A DNA stretch of 64,000 bases from Isoetes taiwanensis (GCA_021234155.1 JAJEKV010000005.1:27244689-27308688), one strand, 5' to 3'. Positions 21,061-33,760 are shown, counted from the first letter of the stretch. Numbers and translations are program-made. The notes: generated by a model from the letters alone, not told the origin.

Positions 21061-23693
21061 CTTTAGAAGTAAGGCTATTGAAACTATTCCCAGCTGTATT
21101 GAACCTTATAACAGAATGCAACATGCCATATCAAAAACTGGAATTGGCATCACAGATGGTTGGGTCCATATATCAAATTAAAAGCACGAGAGGAAAGATA
21201 AGGGTTAGCCAAAAGATTCTTCTATTTTAAACTTGAAGCTAACAACACAGTTTTTAAGAATCCACATCATATAAAATTCAATGTTGTTGTCATTCTGCAA
21301 GCTGAATAGTGTCATGCAAATCCTGTAAGACAAGCTTGGATAGGCTACGATAAAAAAAATGCTTGCAAGCTCGTATAGGCACTGGGAGAATGTCCAGCTT
21401 TTCCATTTTCGAGTTTAAAACTTAAAGGGCAAGCATTATAAATAAAGTGCAGAAAAGATTTACCTTGGAATAAGAAATAGTGATGAAACCTCAATTGCAA
21501 ACACAGTAAGACTCTACTCGTTGCACATGCACAATGATTCACATTAAAGGCAAAATCATCCTAGGGCCAAACTGGAACAAGGCAAATAAGAGCTCACTGT
21601 AAAACTTGCAGAAAGTAATGACAAAATCTATATGCTATACCTGTAAATTACGAGTATCATGGTAAACCAGTGTGCAACAAAAGCAAAGAAAGACATCACC
21701 GCATTTGCAATAGTCATGCTGACTAGGACTATCATATGTGTTGACCACCTAATTGATCAGATGTTGATGACTAAAACCATCTGCAAGTTGGATAAGGCAT
21801 GACTGGGGGAACTTCGCAAAAATAAACGAGTAGAACTCCTTATCCTAAACCTGCTAATAATAAAAGCTGCTCTTTTCTTCCTTTACTCAGAAAGGAAAAG
21901 TTTCTGAACTCCATTGGCAATAAGCATATTCTGCAAGCATCATCAACAGGGGTTGAGTCTCTGCTTGCAAAAAACACATGGCCCTAAATGGAGAAAGCTT
22001 ATTTTCTAGTGGTTTTGAAAAATTGTAGCCATAGATTCATAAATTAGCATTAGAGTTATCTTTAGGACCTATTTGGGTTCATCAACCCATACGGGTACCT
22101 CAAATCCCTTCTCTATATTGGGGATTAGTTCTCCATAATACTTGTGAGATTTTAAATATGAACACTTAAATTGTAAGCTTAACTCGAAGTTGTACCATTA
22201 TATTCAATAGCAAAGTAAAATTCTTCACAAATTTAACAGATTCGCACCTTGAAATACACATATTTGATGGTTTCAATGATGTGATATGATCTCCTTACGC
22301 TCGACATGGAATATAAATTTCAAGACAACACTAATTTCCCATGAATATAAGACTATAAATACTACTAGGTTTCATGTGATTTCTCAAAAATTTGAGGTAT
22401 TATTGACCAATATTCAGTCCTTGAGAGACCCAGTTGGGTCCTTAAAGAATTTCTAAAGAACAGACATCTAGGAACTATTTCACATCCATGATATTCGAAA
22501 TAGGATAAGAATATCAAGGTACTGATATTTTTCAATAAAAAGAGATAGTAAGTACTATTCGCCTTTTCCAATGCATATGATTTTTTTAAAAGCTAGAGTA
22601 ACCATGAATTTTCAAAATCTGAAGCCTTGCGAGGTCGAACTGGGTTCATGAAGAAAATATGAACTTCAAATTTTTAGTTATTATTCCTTGAAAATTCCGC
22701 CATAGTTTTTTTTTTTTTAACCTTTTGTGATAGATTGATCATCCCATAGTTTACAAGATGAAAGAAACATATTTGCAAAATAATGTAAAAAATGTTAGAC
22801 ACTTCGAGAACAAACTTGACCCCTTCACATTTGACTTTACATTGTGCTTGGTAATAGACAACAACATAGTCTGAGCATATAGACAAATTCTTCATATTGG
22901 AGCTCTAATTATATTTTAAAAATGTGTACAAATGGACCCATTCGGATTCATCAAGGGACAACTGTAGTGTTAATAGATCTAGGGGTTGAAATGGAATTTA
23001 ATGACATGACAGGACACATGGATAAGCTAGAACAACAGGAATTGTTGTAAAGGGGTTAGATTTATAAGAAAATAAAAAATAAACTGCAGAAATTGTTGTA
23101 GAGGGGTTATGCAAGCCTGCCAAAAGAAAAGAAAACCTGGCCTGAACTAGCATACACTAGACCAGCATCTACCTCGGTCAATCAGTATTATCGTCCTATG
23201 TTTAAACTGGCACGCCCCTTTTTCTATGCCTATTCACCAAAGTCATCGGACGTTATGGCATTTATAATCATCCATCAAGGAAACACAATACATGTGTGTA
23301 TGACATAATTATGGCCATGTGTATTGTGCAAATCCATATATTCAAGGTCTAATCATATCAGCATAATATGCATGATTTTAGAAGCACCAAGAAAGCTTAG
23401 CTTTTAAATGTGCGAATATAGGTGCAACCTTGGTTCAAAAGAACTAGCTTTTAAAGAAATATCAGAATATAAACTTGAACATCAGTTATACCAAATAGAC
23501 TTTGTATTTCTAGAGTGAAGTCACAACTGTTACAACACCAAATACGTCAGGGTGCTTAAAAGACCGTAATATCATACTAGTAGCAGTGGCATACATATCT
23601 CCTATATTTCGAGATATGTATGAGCTTATAGATGAGATGAACGCCTATAGCTCATAGATGAGATGAATGCCTATAGCTACAGCTTAAGAGAAA
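21061..23693. other. AT-rich intergenic DNA with a faint recurring phrase
   Basis: No gene is recognised. Between about 22060 and 22960 a phrase of the type 'acccatttgggttcatcaa' recurs at least four times in varied form (about 22070, 22428, 22632 and 22936), so the block may derive from an old dispersed repeat. Element ends are not visible. Confidence 0.35.
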
Positions 23694-24338
23694 ATGTTTG
23701 AAAACAGGATCTTGGCAGCAAAAAGATCACTTCGTAGCTTCTTGGACTTAAGCAGAAGCTTGGTCAAATATAGAAACACAAAGGCCAATACGAGAAGGGT
23801 ACAGAAGGAAAAAGGAAAGGCGTCCATCCTTGGAGATTGTGAGCTGTATGGAATCAAGAAGTTTCAGACCTGTTCCATGGAAGAAAGTGGCAGTAACAGG
23901 AAAGTGAAATGGGAGTACATTGACTATGAAAAAGACAACGTCTCGAGTTCTGGTAGGAGACTGACTCATCAGTACAATGAGACAGAACTCAAGGAGCTTC
24001 TGGATAAACTGAAAGAGCATCTAAAAATCTTTCCACTGCATAATTTCAGGTACCAATGGCAGGCAAAACAATTTAAGGAGCTTCTGGAGAATCTCCCAGC
24101 AGATGCATGTCTTTCGGTAGTGGATTTTGCAGAGAACTATACATTCAAGGAACAAGAGGAGGTGCAGTTGATGCGCTGGGTCAATAACCAGATTACCATT
24201 TTGGTTCAAATAACATTAACGATTCAGTTGTTACTCCCACAAATAGAGGGGGCCATAATACTGCACAGTAGGAAGGAAAAAGAAGGGGAAAGTGGCATCG
24301 GGAAAAATTCAAAATTCAGAATGTTGGGAAAAGGATGA
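23694..24338 (+). CDS. Transposase-like hypothetical protein with D-x-x-E-N-Y motif, partial
   Basis: A 214-codon frame. The middle reads FRYQWQAKQFKELLENLP (about residues 116-135) and then VVDFAENYTFKEQEEVQ (about 141-158). This wording, a W-Q region followed by Asp-Phe-Ala/Ser-Glu-Asn-Tyr and a Q-x-E-x-Q stretch, recalls a group of uncharacterised proteins scattered in animal and plant genomes that look like transposon products. In such proteins the D could be one residue of an RNase H-like catalytic core; that is my inference. The N-terminal part is basic. After about residue 170 the composition changes, suggesting a frameshift or missed splice site. No other core segment was found downstream. 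Confidence 0.4.
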   Translation: MFENRILAAKRSLRSFLDLSRSLVKYRNTKANTRRVQKEKGKASILGDCELYGIKKFQTCSMEESGSNRKVKWEYIDYEKDNVSSSGRRLTHQYNETELKELLDKLKEHLKIFPLHNFRYQWQAKQFKELLENLPADACLSVVDFAENYTFKEQEEVQLMRWVNNQITILVQITLTIQLLLPQIEGAIILHSRKEKEGESGIGKNSKFRMLGKG

Positions 24339-24429
24339 GTGGCAGCGGAAAAAAATCCAGAATCCACAGAAGTGAAAAAGAAAAAGTAGCTTCAGAATGA
24401 TGGAAGAAGAATCTGATAATAATAACATG

Positions 24430-24985
24430 CATTAGTGAGCCCATTACTATTAAGGTTTTTCCTCGAGAACCCTTCGGGGCGGGGTTTTTTAACCCAGATA
24501 GTAATCAGCTTCACTAATGTAGTCTAGGTCCGTGCGACTTTGTTGCCGCTGGGTACCACTATTGGGCACCAAGACTATGCACAATAATTGTAGAAAAAGG
24601 AAAGGAACTAAGTGTCGGGAAAGTGAGGGGAACCTCCGATCGACCACCAGGATAGAGCGGATACAACCCGCCGGCTGGTGCTCTATTTCCACATTTGAGT
24701 TTTGGTGCATTAAAAACTGATGGTTCATAATTTGACCCACTATTAAAGGTGGGACAGTGGAATCCAGCTCAAAGCTGGTAATAACAAAGCACACTCGCAT
24801 GGCCATGAAATCAAATATAAGCGAGGTGCGGCTATCAATAGAAAATAAGATAAGCCCCCCGAAAGGGCTACAATGAACCAGCATGATGCGCTAGTAGCAC
24901 CCCCCTGAAGGAGCTCGCCTATGCTACATCAGTCCAGAGGCCTCAGGGCACTAGGGACAATAATTCTATTCTATTCTATTCAAAA
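24430..24985 (+). mobile_element. Possible non-autonomous retroposon with ATTCT-repeat tail
   Basis: This block is clearly richer in G and C than its flanks and is non-coding. It ends in a short (ATTCT) microsatellite at about 24965-24983. A GC-rich block with a simple-repeat tail is typical of LINE 3' ends or SINEs that use such tails. Short complementary motifs (CCCTTCGGGG near 24470 and CCCCCCGAAAGGG near 24857) could pair. I found no target duplication and no pol III boxes. Confidence 0.35.
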
Positions 24986-27479
24986 GACAGCATATAGTAA
25001 AATATAAGATCCCCCTTGATAGAAGTGTTTTATGTCCAAAAGAAAATTTTAATGCTTAAATTCTGCCATTATAGAAGCCAAGGAACAACCCCCATAGATA
25101 TATGTTTATTATTCAATACATTCATAAATCTCTCAGTGGACGATAAAAATCATTCATTCATTCTAATTATCATTATCAATTTTATTTATTGTTCATTTCT
25201 CACTTATACAATGATATGGTGATTTTCTACCTTCTTTAACATAATTTTTGGAAGGTGAATGGAGATTCATATAGGTTCAGTTTGCTTGTGCTTCAACAGT
25301 ACCATTAAATAATGCAATTGTAGCAAGCAACTAATTTTTTCAAATAGAATAGTATATATAAGATTTATATATTCTTAAGGTGAGTTTAAAACTAATTAAG
25401 ATGAGGATGTTCTGGCTTTTTGAATGCTCTAAGCCATGTAGACCCGCAATAGAAAACAGACTTAGCAATCTACCTTTAATTTTCATAGTTATAGCTTTAT
25501 ATATTTTTTTTTCATTCTTTTGAATTGCTTCCATAACTTAAGAAGTTTGAAAATACAAGTTTTTGAGTTTACCATTCAATGCATAGGTTTATGAAATCCA
25601 TGGAATGCGTAATCTAACAGATAACTTGGAATGGACATAAGAAAGTTTACTCTAAACCTCAAGATCATGAGCATTGATTATTTTTGATGAATAGAGTAAC
25701 TCATGAATTGGTCTCAGTAATCTTTCGTAATATGATTTTTTGAGGGATTACCTTGAATCATTTCACTCCTATATAGACATAAGTTATCAATCACTTATAA
25801 ATGAAAAAATTATAAGAAAATCAAAACTCCATCATCAAGGCTAATGGACAATTGCTTTAGATAAAGCAAGTTGTCTACTACTTATATTCACAATTTTAGG
25901 TCAAAATTCATTTTCATACAAAAGTTGGAGATTTGATTTGGGAACAGTTTTCTGGAAAGCAATATTGGTTCACAGAAGACAAGCAACAGTTTTAACCCTC
26001 TCGTGTTCAAGCAACCCTATCTCCCTTCTTAAACCTCGGATTGAGGTGCAGTTTTTTGTCTTACTCTCTAACTCGTGAGAAAAATATAAAAATAATGAAA
26101 AAAGATCATAAAAATCTTCTTAACGAGGCAGGTTTACTTTATCTAAACATGAAGCAAAACATACTTGACCCCCCTTGGGCTTACCTAAGCGTAACTCTAA
26201 CGGGGACTAATAAATTTCTAGATATTTTTCACATGCAATACGATTGCCATATATTAATATGTAAAAAGGGTTTGATTGATAATTGAACCTTTGATTTTAT
26301 ATGAATTTTAAAACGAACTGTGCAAATGCACCTTTTTTGGTACATCATGTGATGACTCTAGTGTTAAGGAAAATATTAGATCAGCTTGTATTGTTAATCT
26401 GATCACCGGAGGCTCCCCAGCAGACAATCTTGATTATCTCTTCGATTTGAGTAAGATCAAGCTTGTTAAATTAAGGTCTGTAATCCATTCCTTTCTTATT
26501 CAGATCTATTATATAGGTTTTTAATTGATTCCTTTCTTATTCAAGTCTGTCATTTTATCAATCCCATAGGGAAAAACTTCGCAGTCTGTTAGAAAAGCAT
26601 GTCCATACAGATTCCAGAAGGCTGCTTTTATGGGTCTATTCTTGATCCACTAAATCGCCGTAGCGAAATCCATGAGCACAAACCTCATATTTGCTCAAGC
26701 AAATCGCCACAGCGATTCTGTTGAGCATGTAAAATGTTTTTCTTTTCAAAAATTGCATTCATTTTAGTATTTTCAATATTGTATAAAGCTTTAAAATTTA
26801 TAAAATAAAAAATTTATTTGGTCTTTGGGTGCTTATTTTGCACCCACATTTTGTTTTAATAGATCACAATGGCGATCTTTAAGAGCTCATGGTCTAATAT
26901 ATATCTTAAAACATGCCATATATTATGAATATGTCTTGAAAACAAATATTTTGGTCGTGTAAATGCAAATACATCGCGGTAGCGATCTGTGCAACCTTTT
27001 TAGCATGTTTTTGGGTCACCAATATGGTCATCATGAAGAAGTTTTTGCGTTTTATATGGCCATTGCAACCTATTTAGAGGACCACGAGAATTCCAAATTT
27101 CTCTAACTAATGAATTTATGCTTTCACTCTCAAGAAGAAGCACCCCACCTCACTCATCGCTCATCGGCCTCACTCTCGAGAGGGAAGTGCCCCCATCTCA
27201 CTACCTCACTCACTCACTTTCTTTTTTCTTTTTTGTTGTTGTTGTTTGTGGGTTTATGCATGGTACTTGTACATCATTATTTTTCAGCAGATTATACATA
27301 CCTGTAAGCATCACCTTGTCTTGAATGTATCCACCATCATTTTGCCCTGTAAATTCAATTGTCAACATATACCCACAAACATATCATTCACAAAAAACCC
27401 TTTAAGACCTCTAAGAGACACTATACTATGCAACCTCTAGGACACCCTTTACATGGCTACTCTAAAGGTGCCCCTCAAG
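24986..27479. other. AT-rich intergenic DNA
   Basis: No coding frame is recognised. The stretch includes four copies of a semi-palindromic motif at 26654-26986 (separate entry). Frames at 26041-26286 and 27110-27440 lack any domain. Confidence 0.4.
26654..26986. repeat. Four spaced copies of an ATCGC-N4-GCGAT motif
   Basis: The 14-mers at 26654-26667, 26703-26716, 26863-26876 and 26973-26986 all approximate the palindrome ATCGC-N4-GCGAT. They read ATCGCCGTAGCGAA, ATCGCCACAGCGAT, ATCACAATGGCGAT and ATCGCGGTAGCGAT. The setting is very AT-rich, so four GC-centred dyads within 333 bp are conspicuous. Confidence 0.6.
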
Positions 27480-27857
27480 GTTACATACCCTCTAGGTTCG
27501 ACGTCAATCGACCCCCTAGAGTCTGAGCCCGGGGTAGAGCCTTTATTTATGGTATATTGCTTATGTTAACTTGACCTTGTAGTGTTGTTTATATGATGAT
27601 GGATGGAAGGACCACCCTTCGTGGTGGTATATTATTTCGTGTATGATTGCTAGGTGCTAACATGCACGTACGTTTCCGCTGTATAGGATTCCCATAGAGG
27701 ACGTGGGACGAATGACACCTCTGTGTCCTTCACTCGGACACTTGGCCATCCCAAGTGGTCCGAGTTAGATGCCTTTCCATGGTGATGTAGTCGCCATGGG
27801 AGGGGAATTCAATGTATTTATATGATAGATCATTGTATAGATTTTGGGAGCGTCACA
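27480..27857 (+). repeat. LTR fragment (3' part) of a Ty3/gypsy family, plus orientation
   Basis: This stretch is recognisably similar to the reverse complement of about 35254-35590. Shared phrases include 'tctgagcccggggtag', 'cccttcgtggtggt' and 'tttccgctgtataggattcccatag'. It ends in GCGTCACA, matching the GTGTCACA end of the other LTR. A primer-binding site follows at once. The LTR start is not visible, so the left limit is only where similarity becomes clear. Confidence 0.7.
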
Positions 27858-27858
27858 G

Positions 27859-27870
27859 TAGTATCAGAGC
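27859..27870 (+). promoter_or_regulatory. Primer-binding site, initiator tRNA-Met type (degenerate)
   Basis: TAGTATCAGAGC lies just after the LTR end. It differs by one base from the usual TGGTATCAGAGC site complementary to the 3' end of initiator tRNA-Met. Confidence 0.7.
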
Positions 27871-28445
27871 ATGATTTTGGTATCCTGATGTTAATGCCTT
27901 GGGAAACCACACTACTCGCTTCTTCCTTTCAGCTTTTAAGCAGGGACATGTCCTTTTTGTTGCTCGGGATCTAGCTCCGGAGGCCGAGGCATCATGGTGG
28001 GCACTCCGTGCTCTATCCACCTTAGCCAGGCATAAGAAGCTTCAGCCTCGCACCTGACCTATGTGCTCGTGCGTTGGGATTTTGCTTTGACCGCCCTAGG
28101 GTAGGATGTCGCACCATGGATGAGCATGAAACTCCTGGTGGCTGCTCCCTTGGCCACGTCATTTCCACCGGAGATTGCCTCCGCGGCTGCCCTTACCATT
28201 AGCCCAGTGTTACATTACTTCGACACTGCTAACCGCCGCGGCCTCCTACGCAGATGGATGAGGATGCAGGACCTAGTTCCTAAATGTATTCTTTTAATAT
28301 AGATGTATAGCCGTAGGACATTAAGAAATATGTATCACGGCTATTCTTTAATATAACTTTTTGATATTTCATGTCTTATTCTCTCGCTCTGATGAATGCC
28401 TTGCATGTAAATTGTAAGTCAATGCTTGTATTGATTATCTCTACT

Positions 28446-29100
28446 CTTTATTTATATTTCAGACGGTGCATGTCCCCCACCCTGGGTGACCCTGTGCAAC
28501 CAGGTCGTCCAACCCCAGAGCAAGAGCTCATACTTATGAAGCGTCAGTTCACTAAGCTCCAAGCCTATGTACTTCAAAACAACTCGCTAGCACCACCGCA
28601 AGAATACGGTCCCGAGATTCCCAATGTAGCCTATCATCAGCCACCACCACCAACTGCACCAGTACCTGCTCCAGCTACATCCACACACTCAAAGCGTACA
28701 TGGAGCAGCGCAGCATTTGATGCAAGTTTTGATTCATCACAGTCGTCGAATTCCTCCAAGTCCTCAAAAGATAATGCTAAGTTCCATAAAAAGGACTATC
28801 AAAAGACCGTGGACTCTGCTATCACAAGCATTTGGAAGAACCGTAAGCTGGCCCAGTTTTCGGTAAGACCAGATCAAGGGTAGATGCCGAATCCTGGTTA
28901 AATGATATGCATGAGTTCGGCAAGTCCTATGGAATGATGAAGAAAGATATTGGCAACGTTGCTACCATCAACCTCACAGGGTCGGCCCGTATTTGGTGGA
29001 AAGGATATACACGTTCTCATGGACTGGCACGAGGTAGGTGCTGATATAAGGTCTTTGCCAAAGCATTCAAATCTCATTATGTTCCTAGAAACAGATTCAA
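28446..29100 (+). pseudogene. Ty3/gypsy gag, truncated
   Basis: The frame 28446-28883 gives a low-complexity Pro/Ser-rich region with PTPEQELILMKRQFTKLQAY near its start, then a basic stretch. After a frame change, about 28890-29095 reads the capsid-like segment with INLTGSARIWWKGY and a later FAKAFKSHYVPRNRFK. These match the L-x-G-x-A-x-x-WW and F-x-x-x-F-x-x-x-Y-x-P pattern of plant Ty3 gag. It stops abruptly near 29100, where minus-strand integrase sequence starts. The zinc knuckle and protease are missing on this strand. It belongs with the LTR and primer site at 27480-27870. Confidence 0.7.
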
Positions 29101-29105
29101 ACTTT

Positions 29106-30359
29106 TTACCGCCTAGGACAGAGAAACCCTATCTCGATTTGCTCCTCCATCATCTCCAACAATGTTGGAGTCTCCAAAATCTTTTCCGGGTTTGGGGTGT
29201 GCCTCTTCAATAGGCTCACGTTGAAGACTTTGTGGACTTCCAGATGGGCAGGCAAGTCGAGCTTGTAGGCTTGACTCCCTACTCGCGCCAAAAACTTGAA
29301 AGGTCCCGCCACCTTGGAGCAAGATTCTTACAGTTGCCGATGCGGAGCTTCGCTTGCTTGATCTTTACTTGATCCAAACGTTATCTCCCACAACAACTCT
29401 CGAGGAGTTTTATGTCTATCTGCTAGACTCTTCTGATGTGCCTTTGCTGTTTGAAGATATTTTTGCACTTCTACCACAAGCTGGCTGTATATCTGCCGAA
29501 GTTGTTGAGAAACTTTTAACCTGGACATTAGATTGTGTGATGGTCTGGGGTCAAGCATTGATAATCGTAATTGATCATGGAGACTCTTGCTTCATATTTT
29601 GTACGCAATGTGACTAGGTGGTTGTAATCGGCCTATTTGGATTGCTTGTTCCAAATATAGTTTCTCACCATGTCTCCTAAGGTTCTGTTAGTGCGCTCCA
29701 TTTGCCCCTCTAACTGCGGATGATAAGCAGAGCTCATCCACAAGTTGATGCGGATCGTATTGAAGTAGTCTTGCCAAAAGGCGCTGAAGAAATTCGGATC
29801 TCTATTGGTGATGATTGCCCTGTGCATTCCATGCAATCTAAAAAGTCTCTTTGGTAGACAACAAGACTGGATTTATAGCTGTGTCTGTGGTGTGGCAAAA
29901 GCATATGCCTTTTTTGATAACTTATCTACCACAACCATCACGGCATCAAAGCTCCTTGTTGTGTCCTTGGAAGACCCGCTATGAAATCCATGCTGACAAC
30001 TTTCCACTTGGCGTCTGGCACTGCCCACGCTTCCAAAGTGCCCAAGATTCGAAGTTTTTCTACCTTTGTCTGTTGACACAACTGACATTCTTGGATATAC
30101 CTGACTATCTGCTTCTTCGTGCTAGGCTAGAAGTAGCTACTTCTAATTTTGAAGTAGGCCTTTATAAATCTTGCATGGCCGGCAAGGGCTTATGCATGTC
30201 ATGTAAGATTAGCTTCCTTATTCCTGATGCTTCAGGTATGCATAGCTTGTTCTTGTGATATAAAAGATTGCCTTCCTCTTCAAAACGTTTGAAGGTCTCT
30301 TTTTCCTTATCTGTTCTTGCGCTCTTGCAAAGACTAGCCCATATGTGCTTGAACTCCAT
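29106..30359 (-). pseudogene. Ty3/gypsy integrase, minus strand, degenerate
   Basis: Reading leftward, 30359-30162 gives the pre-integrase linker (NLLYHKNKLCIPEASGIRKLILHD). Next come the start of the core (VMVVVDKLSKKAYAFA, about 29950) and IITNRDPNFFSAFWQDYF (about 29810). Then come AYHPQLEGQMERTNRTL (about 29730), the KSLADRHKTPRE linker (about 29430) and the C-terminal GPFKFLARVGSQAYKLDLP segment (about 29300). The second catalytic Asp, normally in S-D-R-D, is Asn here, while the Glu is kept. Several frame changes are present. It is closely related to the plus-strand pol at 57-60 kb. No chromodomain is seen after the C-terminal segment. Confidence 0.85.
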
Positions 30360-31320
30360 ACTAGAGGAGATGGCTTCTTCTATCTTCTTGCCAAATTCGC
30401 TTGTCGAAGTGGAGATGGCATTACAAAATGATACTTCCCAAGCTTGCCAACAAGTGTCGCCGTCTTAACTTCTCCAAGACTCTCTCAAATGGATTGCATG
30501 CTCCTCCATTGATTTGCTGTAGATCACGATGTCGTCGAAGAAAAATTGATGATGAACTCGTCTAAGAAATCTCTAAAGATGTCATTCATCAAGCGCATAA
30601 AAGTCATTGGGGCATTCGATAGACTCAGGGGCATTATGTAAACTCATAGTGCCCATACCGTGTTCTGAAGCAGTCTTATAAATATCTCCCCCCTTCATCC
30701 TTATTTGATGATTGCCCGACCCTAAGTCGATTTTGTAGAAGGATCTTGCTCCTTGTGGCCAATCCATTACGTTGTTTGCTTGTTGAGCTGCCAATGATTG
30801 ATATACATCTTCCGAATTCCATCCTGAATCCCCAAGTCAAGCAACTTCTACGACTGCTTCTTGAGCTCTTCTAGCTCCAGAGTGCTCATTCTATAAAGAG
30901 CTTTGCTGGTCGGCTCTGCACCTGGTGCAAGAGTGATTTCACACTCTACGCCTCTATAGGGCAAAAGCTCTCGAATTTCATCCAAAGATATATCGTGGGA
31001 CTTTTTGATTAGCTTAGCAATCGGCCGAGGCAACTGTTCTGAAGTAGCATCTTCCTTCTTACTCTTGTTGTCGGGGTCGACGACTTGTAGCTTAAGTATG
31101 TACAAAGTAATTGCTTCACTGACATGTGTTGCATGACTGGAATTACTTCCTCAACTTTAATTGTAAGGTGCTTGCCCTTTAGTGCTGGGATAGACATCTC
31201 TTGCTTATGATAATCAATTATTGCTTTAGTTGGATTTAATATTCCATGTTTATTATGAGGTTATACTTGCTAATGTATATAATTTGGTGCCGCTGCTTCC
31301 CTTTGCTCTACTTAAGGTTG
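30360..31320 (-). pseudogene. Ty3/gypsy reverse transcriptase, minus strand, RNase H largely deleted
   Basis: The segment at 31105-30848 reads PYRGVECEITLAPGAEPTSKALYRMS, the start of RT. Then 30794-30582 reads FYKIDLGSGNHQIRMK. Near 30545-30520 a further frame gives FFFDDIVIYSK, so the F-x-D-D-type catalytic box survives. The RT thumb then appears to join directly to the linker before integrase (about 30470-30360). The RNase H domain present in the related 57-60 kb copy is therefore mostly missing. Sequence at 31197-31009 looks like the protease-RT linker. Confidence 0.8.
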
Positions 31321-33760
31321 ATGTCAAACTTGACTCTTGTTCCTTTGGTGTTGCTAAGTGCTCAGCCTTGCCATACTTACTGGCCTAGATTTAGACTTAA
31401 GAGTCTTGCTCTTAAAGATGTCCGCCATCTAGAAGGTGCAAGATTACAGTTGAAAGAATGATTTACATAAATCCTATGGCCACAAGATTTTGTCAACATA
31501 AAAACATAAAAAAAAAAACTAAAAAAAAAAACATAAAAAAAAACTATGTAATTAAATAATTGTTCTTGTTTTAGATACCATTATATACTCTAGGATCTCC
31601 TCTTTCTTAATTATTGCCTTCTTGAAATAGTCCCACCTTTGAATTGATGCCATCTAAGAAGTTGGCCGGACTTGTTAGACTGCTTCTCTTCATTAGGTCG
31701 GATTATTCCTTATATTGTAGAGGTACTGTTATATACATTATGCTATTATTGAATCCTACTTAGCGGGGCAATCAAGCTCACGAAGAGCTTCCAATATGTT
31801 GGATATCTGTCAGCAAATGCATATAGTTTTAGTACTCCATACGTTTTTCTTCGCAATCCTTGAAGCTTTGCCCAATTCTTGGGTCCATCCTTAAAAAAAA
31901 AAAAAAAATGACAAAGATCTGCTCGAAATTTCGTCCCAATTCCATCATGGATGTTATCATTCATAATTCTAAGATATTCAACTATCTGATAGGTCCTCTA
32001 TCTTGCTAAAAATTGGTGTAGTTGTTACTCTTTTGGAGTAGCAAGACGATGATCCACAATTTTGTTGAAAAATCTGATATTTTTTAAGTTGTTGTATAAT
32101 GATACATGTACCCTGGTCTTTTGTCGAACATATTCTGACTGTGCTCATCCTCAATGTTGATGTGACTACCTTCATTAAAGGTATCCATATTACTGGACTT
32201 GAGGATGTAGTGGACCATGTAAAGTGTTGATGTCGCGTCTCAAAACCTTAAAGGTAATGTTCTACACTCTCTAGAATCTTTCATGTTGACTCATCCTGCC
32301 TTGGAGGTTACAAGATTTGAGGATGATTTTTCTAATTCCTGAATCGATTCTATTGACCCTGTCGATTCGATTCTCCGTCTTGGCGGTCGCATGTTGCTGT
32401 TATAAGACTGATGACAATGTTGAGTGCTTTAACACTTGTAACTGTACAACTTCTCTTCTTGAGAAAGGTCTATTTGCATCCATGTGCAGGGACTATAATC
32501 TTGACGAATAAGTTAATAATGCTAGTATTTGGTTCCCCATGGTGCCTCTCCTTGTTGATGTTTGACCTCCAATCTCTAAGGTAGAAGGTCATCATGATCT
32601 TTGAGATGGTCTTGTCGTAGTTGATGTAGCTGCTCTGAAGTATCGGGGCTGACGAGGAGGAAGTTGGTTGCGGTCTGGCCATATTCCTATTCTTGAGCAG
32701 CCCGCCTTTGCTGGCTTGTGATTCCTTCTTAGTCAAAGCATCTTTGGTAAATCTGATACTACTATGGGCATGTATATCGGAGATAGTTGCCCTGCCTAGG
32801 AGATATGTCTAGTCTCATCTTTTAGAAACTCTTGATGTGACTAGTCGATGAAGTCATATACTTGTTGGTGGTATAGCTGTGACATTAGTCGTCGATGTGG
32901 GGTCTGTCCTCGAGATAATATGGCACTTGGAGAATATCCTTGGCTAGGAGATGTTCCTCCCCTAAAATGATCAATTGTGTAAGTGCCATGATGCCCATTG
33001 GCTGTTGCATAGCCCTTCTTGGCAACTCTTGTGTCTATTCTTGATGTCACAATCGTCCTTCATGTAGGCTCCTCTTTATTATTTGTGTTCAGGCTTTCAT
33101 GTACGCCATCTTGGCCTTTGATTTCCTGAAGTTTCTTCCATTAGATTGTCCTCTGCTTTCAAATTCGTCAATGTTGCCGAGTGGGCTCCCGTGTCGAAGG
33201 TTCCCCTGACCTATTTGACTGTCCTAAAGTGCACAAGGCAGCCAATACTATCACAACAACATGTATGTATGTCTACTTACTCTACAATCTCTATATTTAT
33301 GTCTCTATATTTATGCCTTGGCATTTGGCACTTTACTAGGCACTGAGAAGTGTAATTATTTACTATCATGGGGTGGTATAAGGAGACTTATTGTACAGTA
33401 TACTTAGTGTGTTGGACTAAATTACCTAGGTAGAATGAATTCCTAGATAATTATCTATGATACAAAGGGAGACACTTGATGATGGTGCATCTATAACGTG
33501 TGTTGGTGTGTCATACCAATGTGTGACAACAATTTCTAAGCCCTTGGCGACTATCTGGGTTGCTAAGAAAAAGGTTTGATTATACTACCTATGTGTAGAG
33601 ACAAGAAAACACTTAGCAAGATAAGAGCGACAACTAAGCTAAGATGAATGCAGATGCTGTCTCTATCTAGCTTAAGGGTCTTGGTTAAAACTCTAAGGGT
33701 CTTGGCCATTAACATTATCCAACATGATTAAAGCTTAAATTTAAGTAAGGATTATAATTA
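31321..33760. other. Degenerate sequence between minus-strand pol and SINE-like head
   Basis: No domain is firmly recognised. A-rich runs occur at about 31505-31545 and about 31892-31908. Frames on either strand (for example 32470-32736 and 32841-33050 minus; 32317-32511 plus) have no similarity I can name. By position it could be the gag region and leader of the minus-strand element, but I do not see the WW or zinc-knuckle signals on that strand. Confidence 0.35.

Noticed and set aside
24465-24495. GC hairpin followed by T run, like a bacterial terminator
   Set aside because: The genome is eukaryotic; the motif belongs to a GC-rich repeat block.
31246-31461. 71-codon plus frame opposite the retroelement protease-RT linker
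   Set aside because: It is antisense to minus-strand pol and has no domain.
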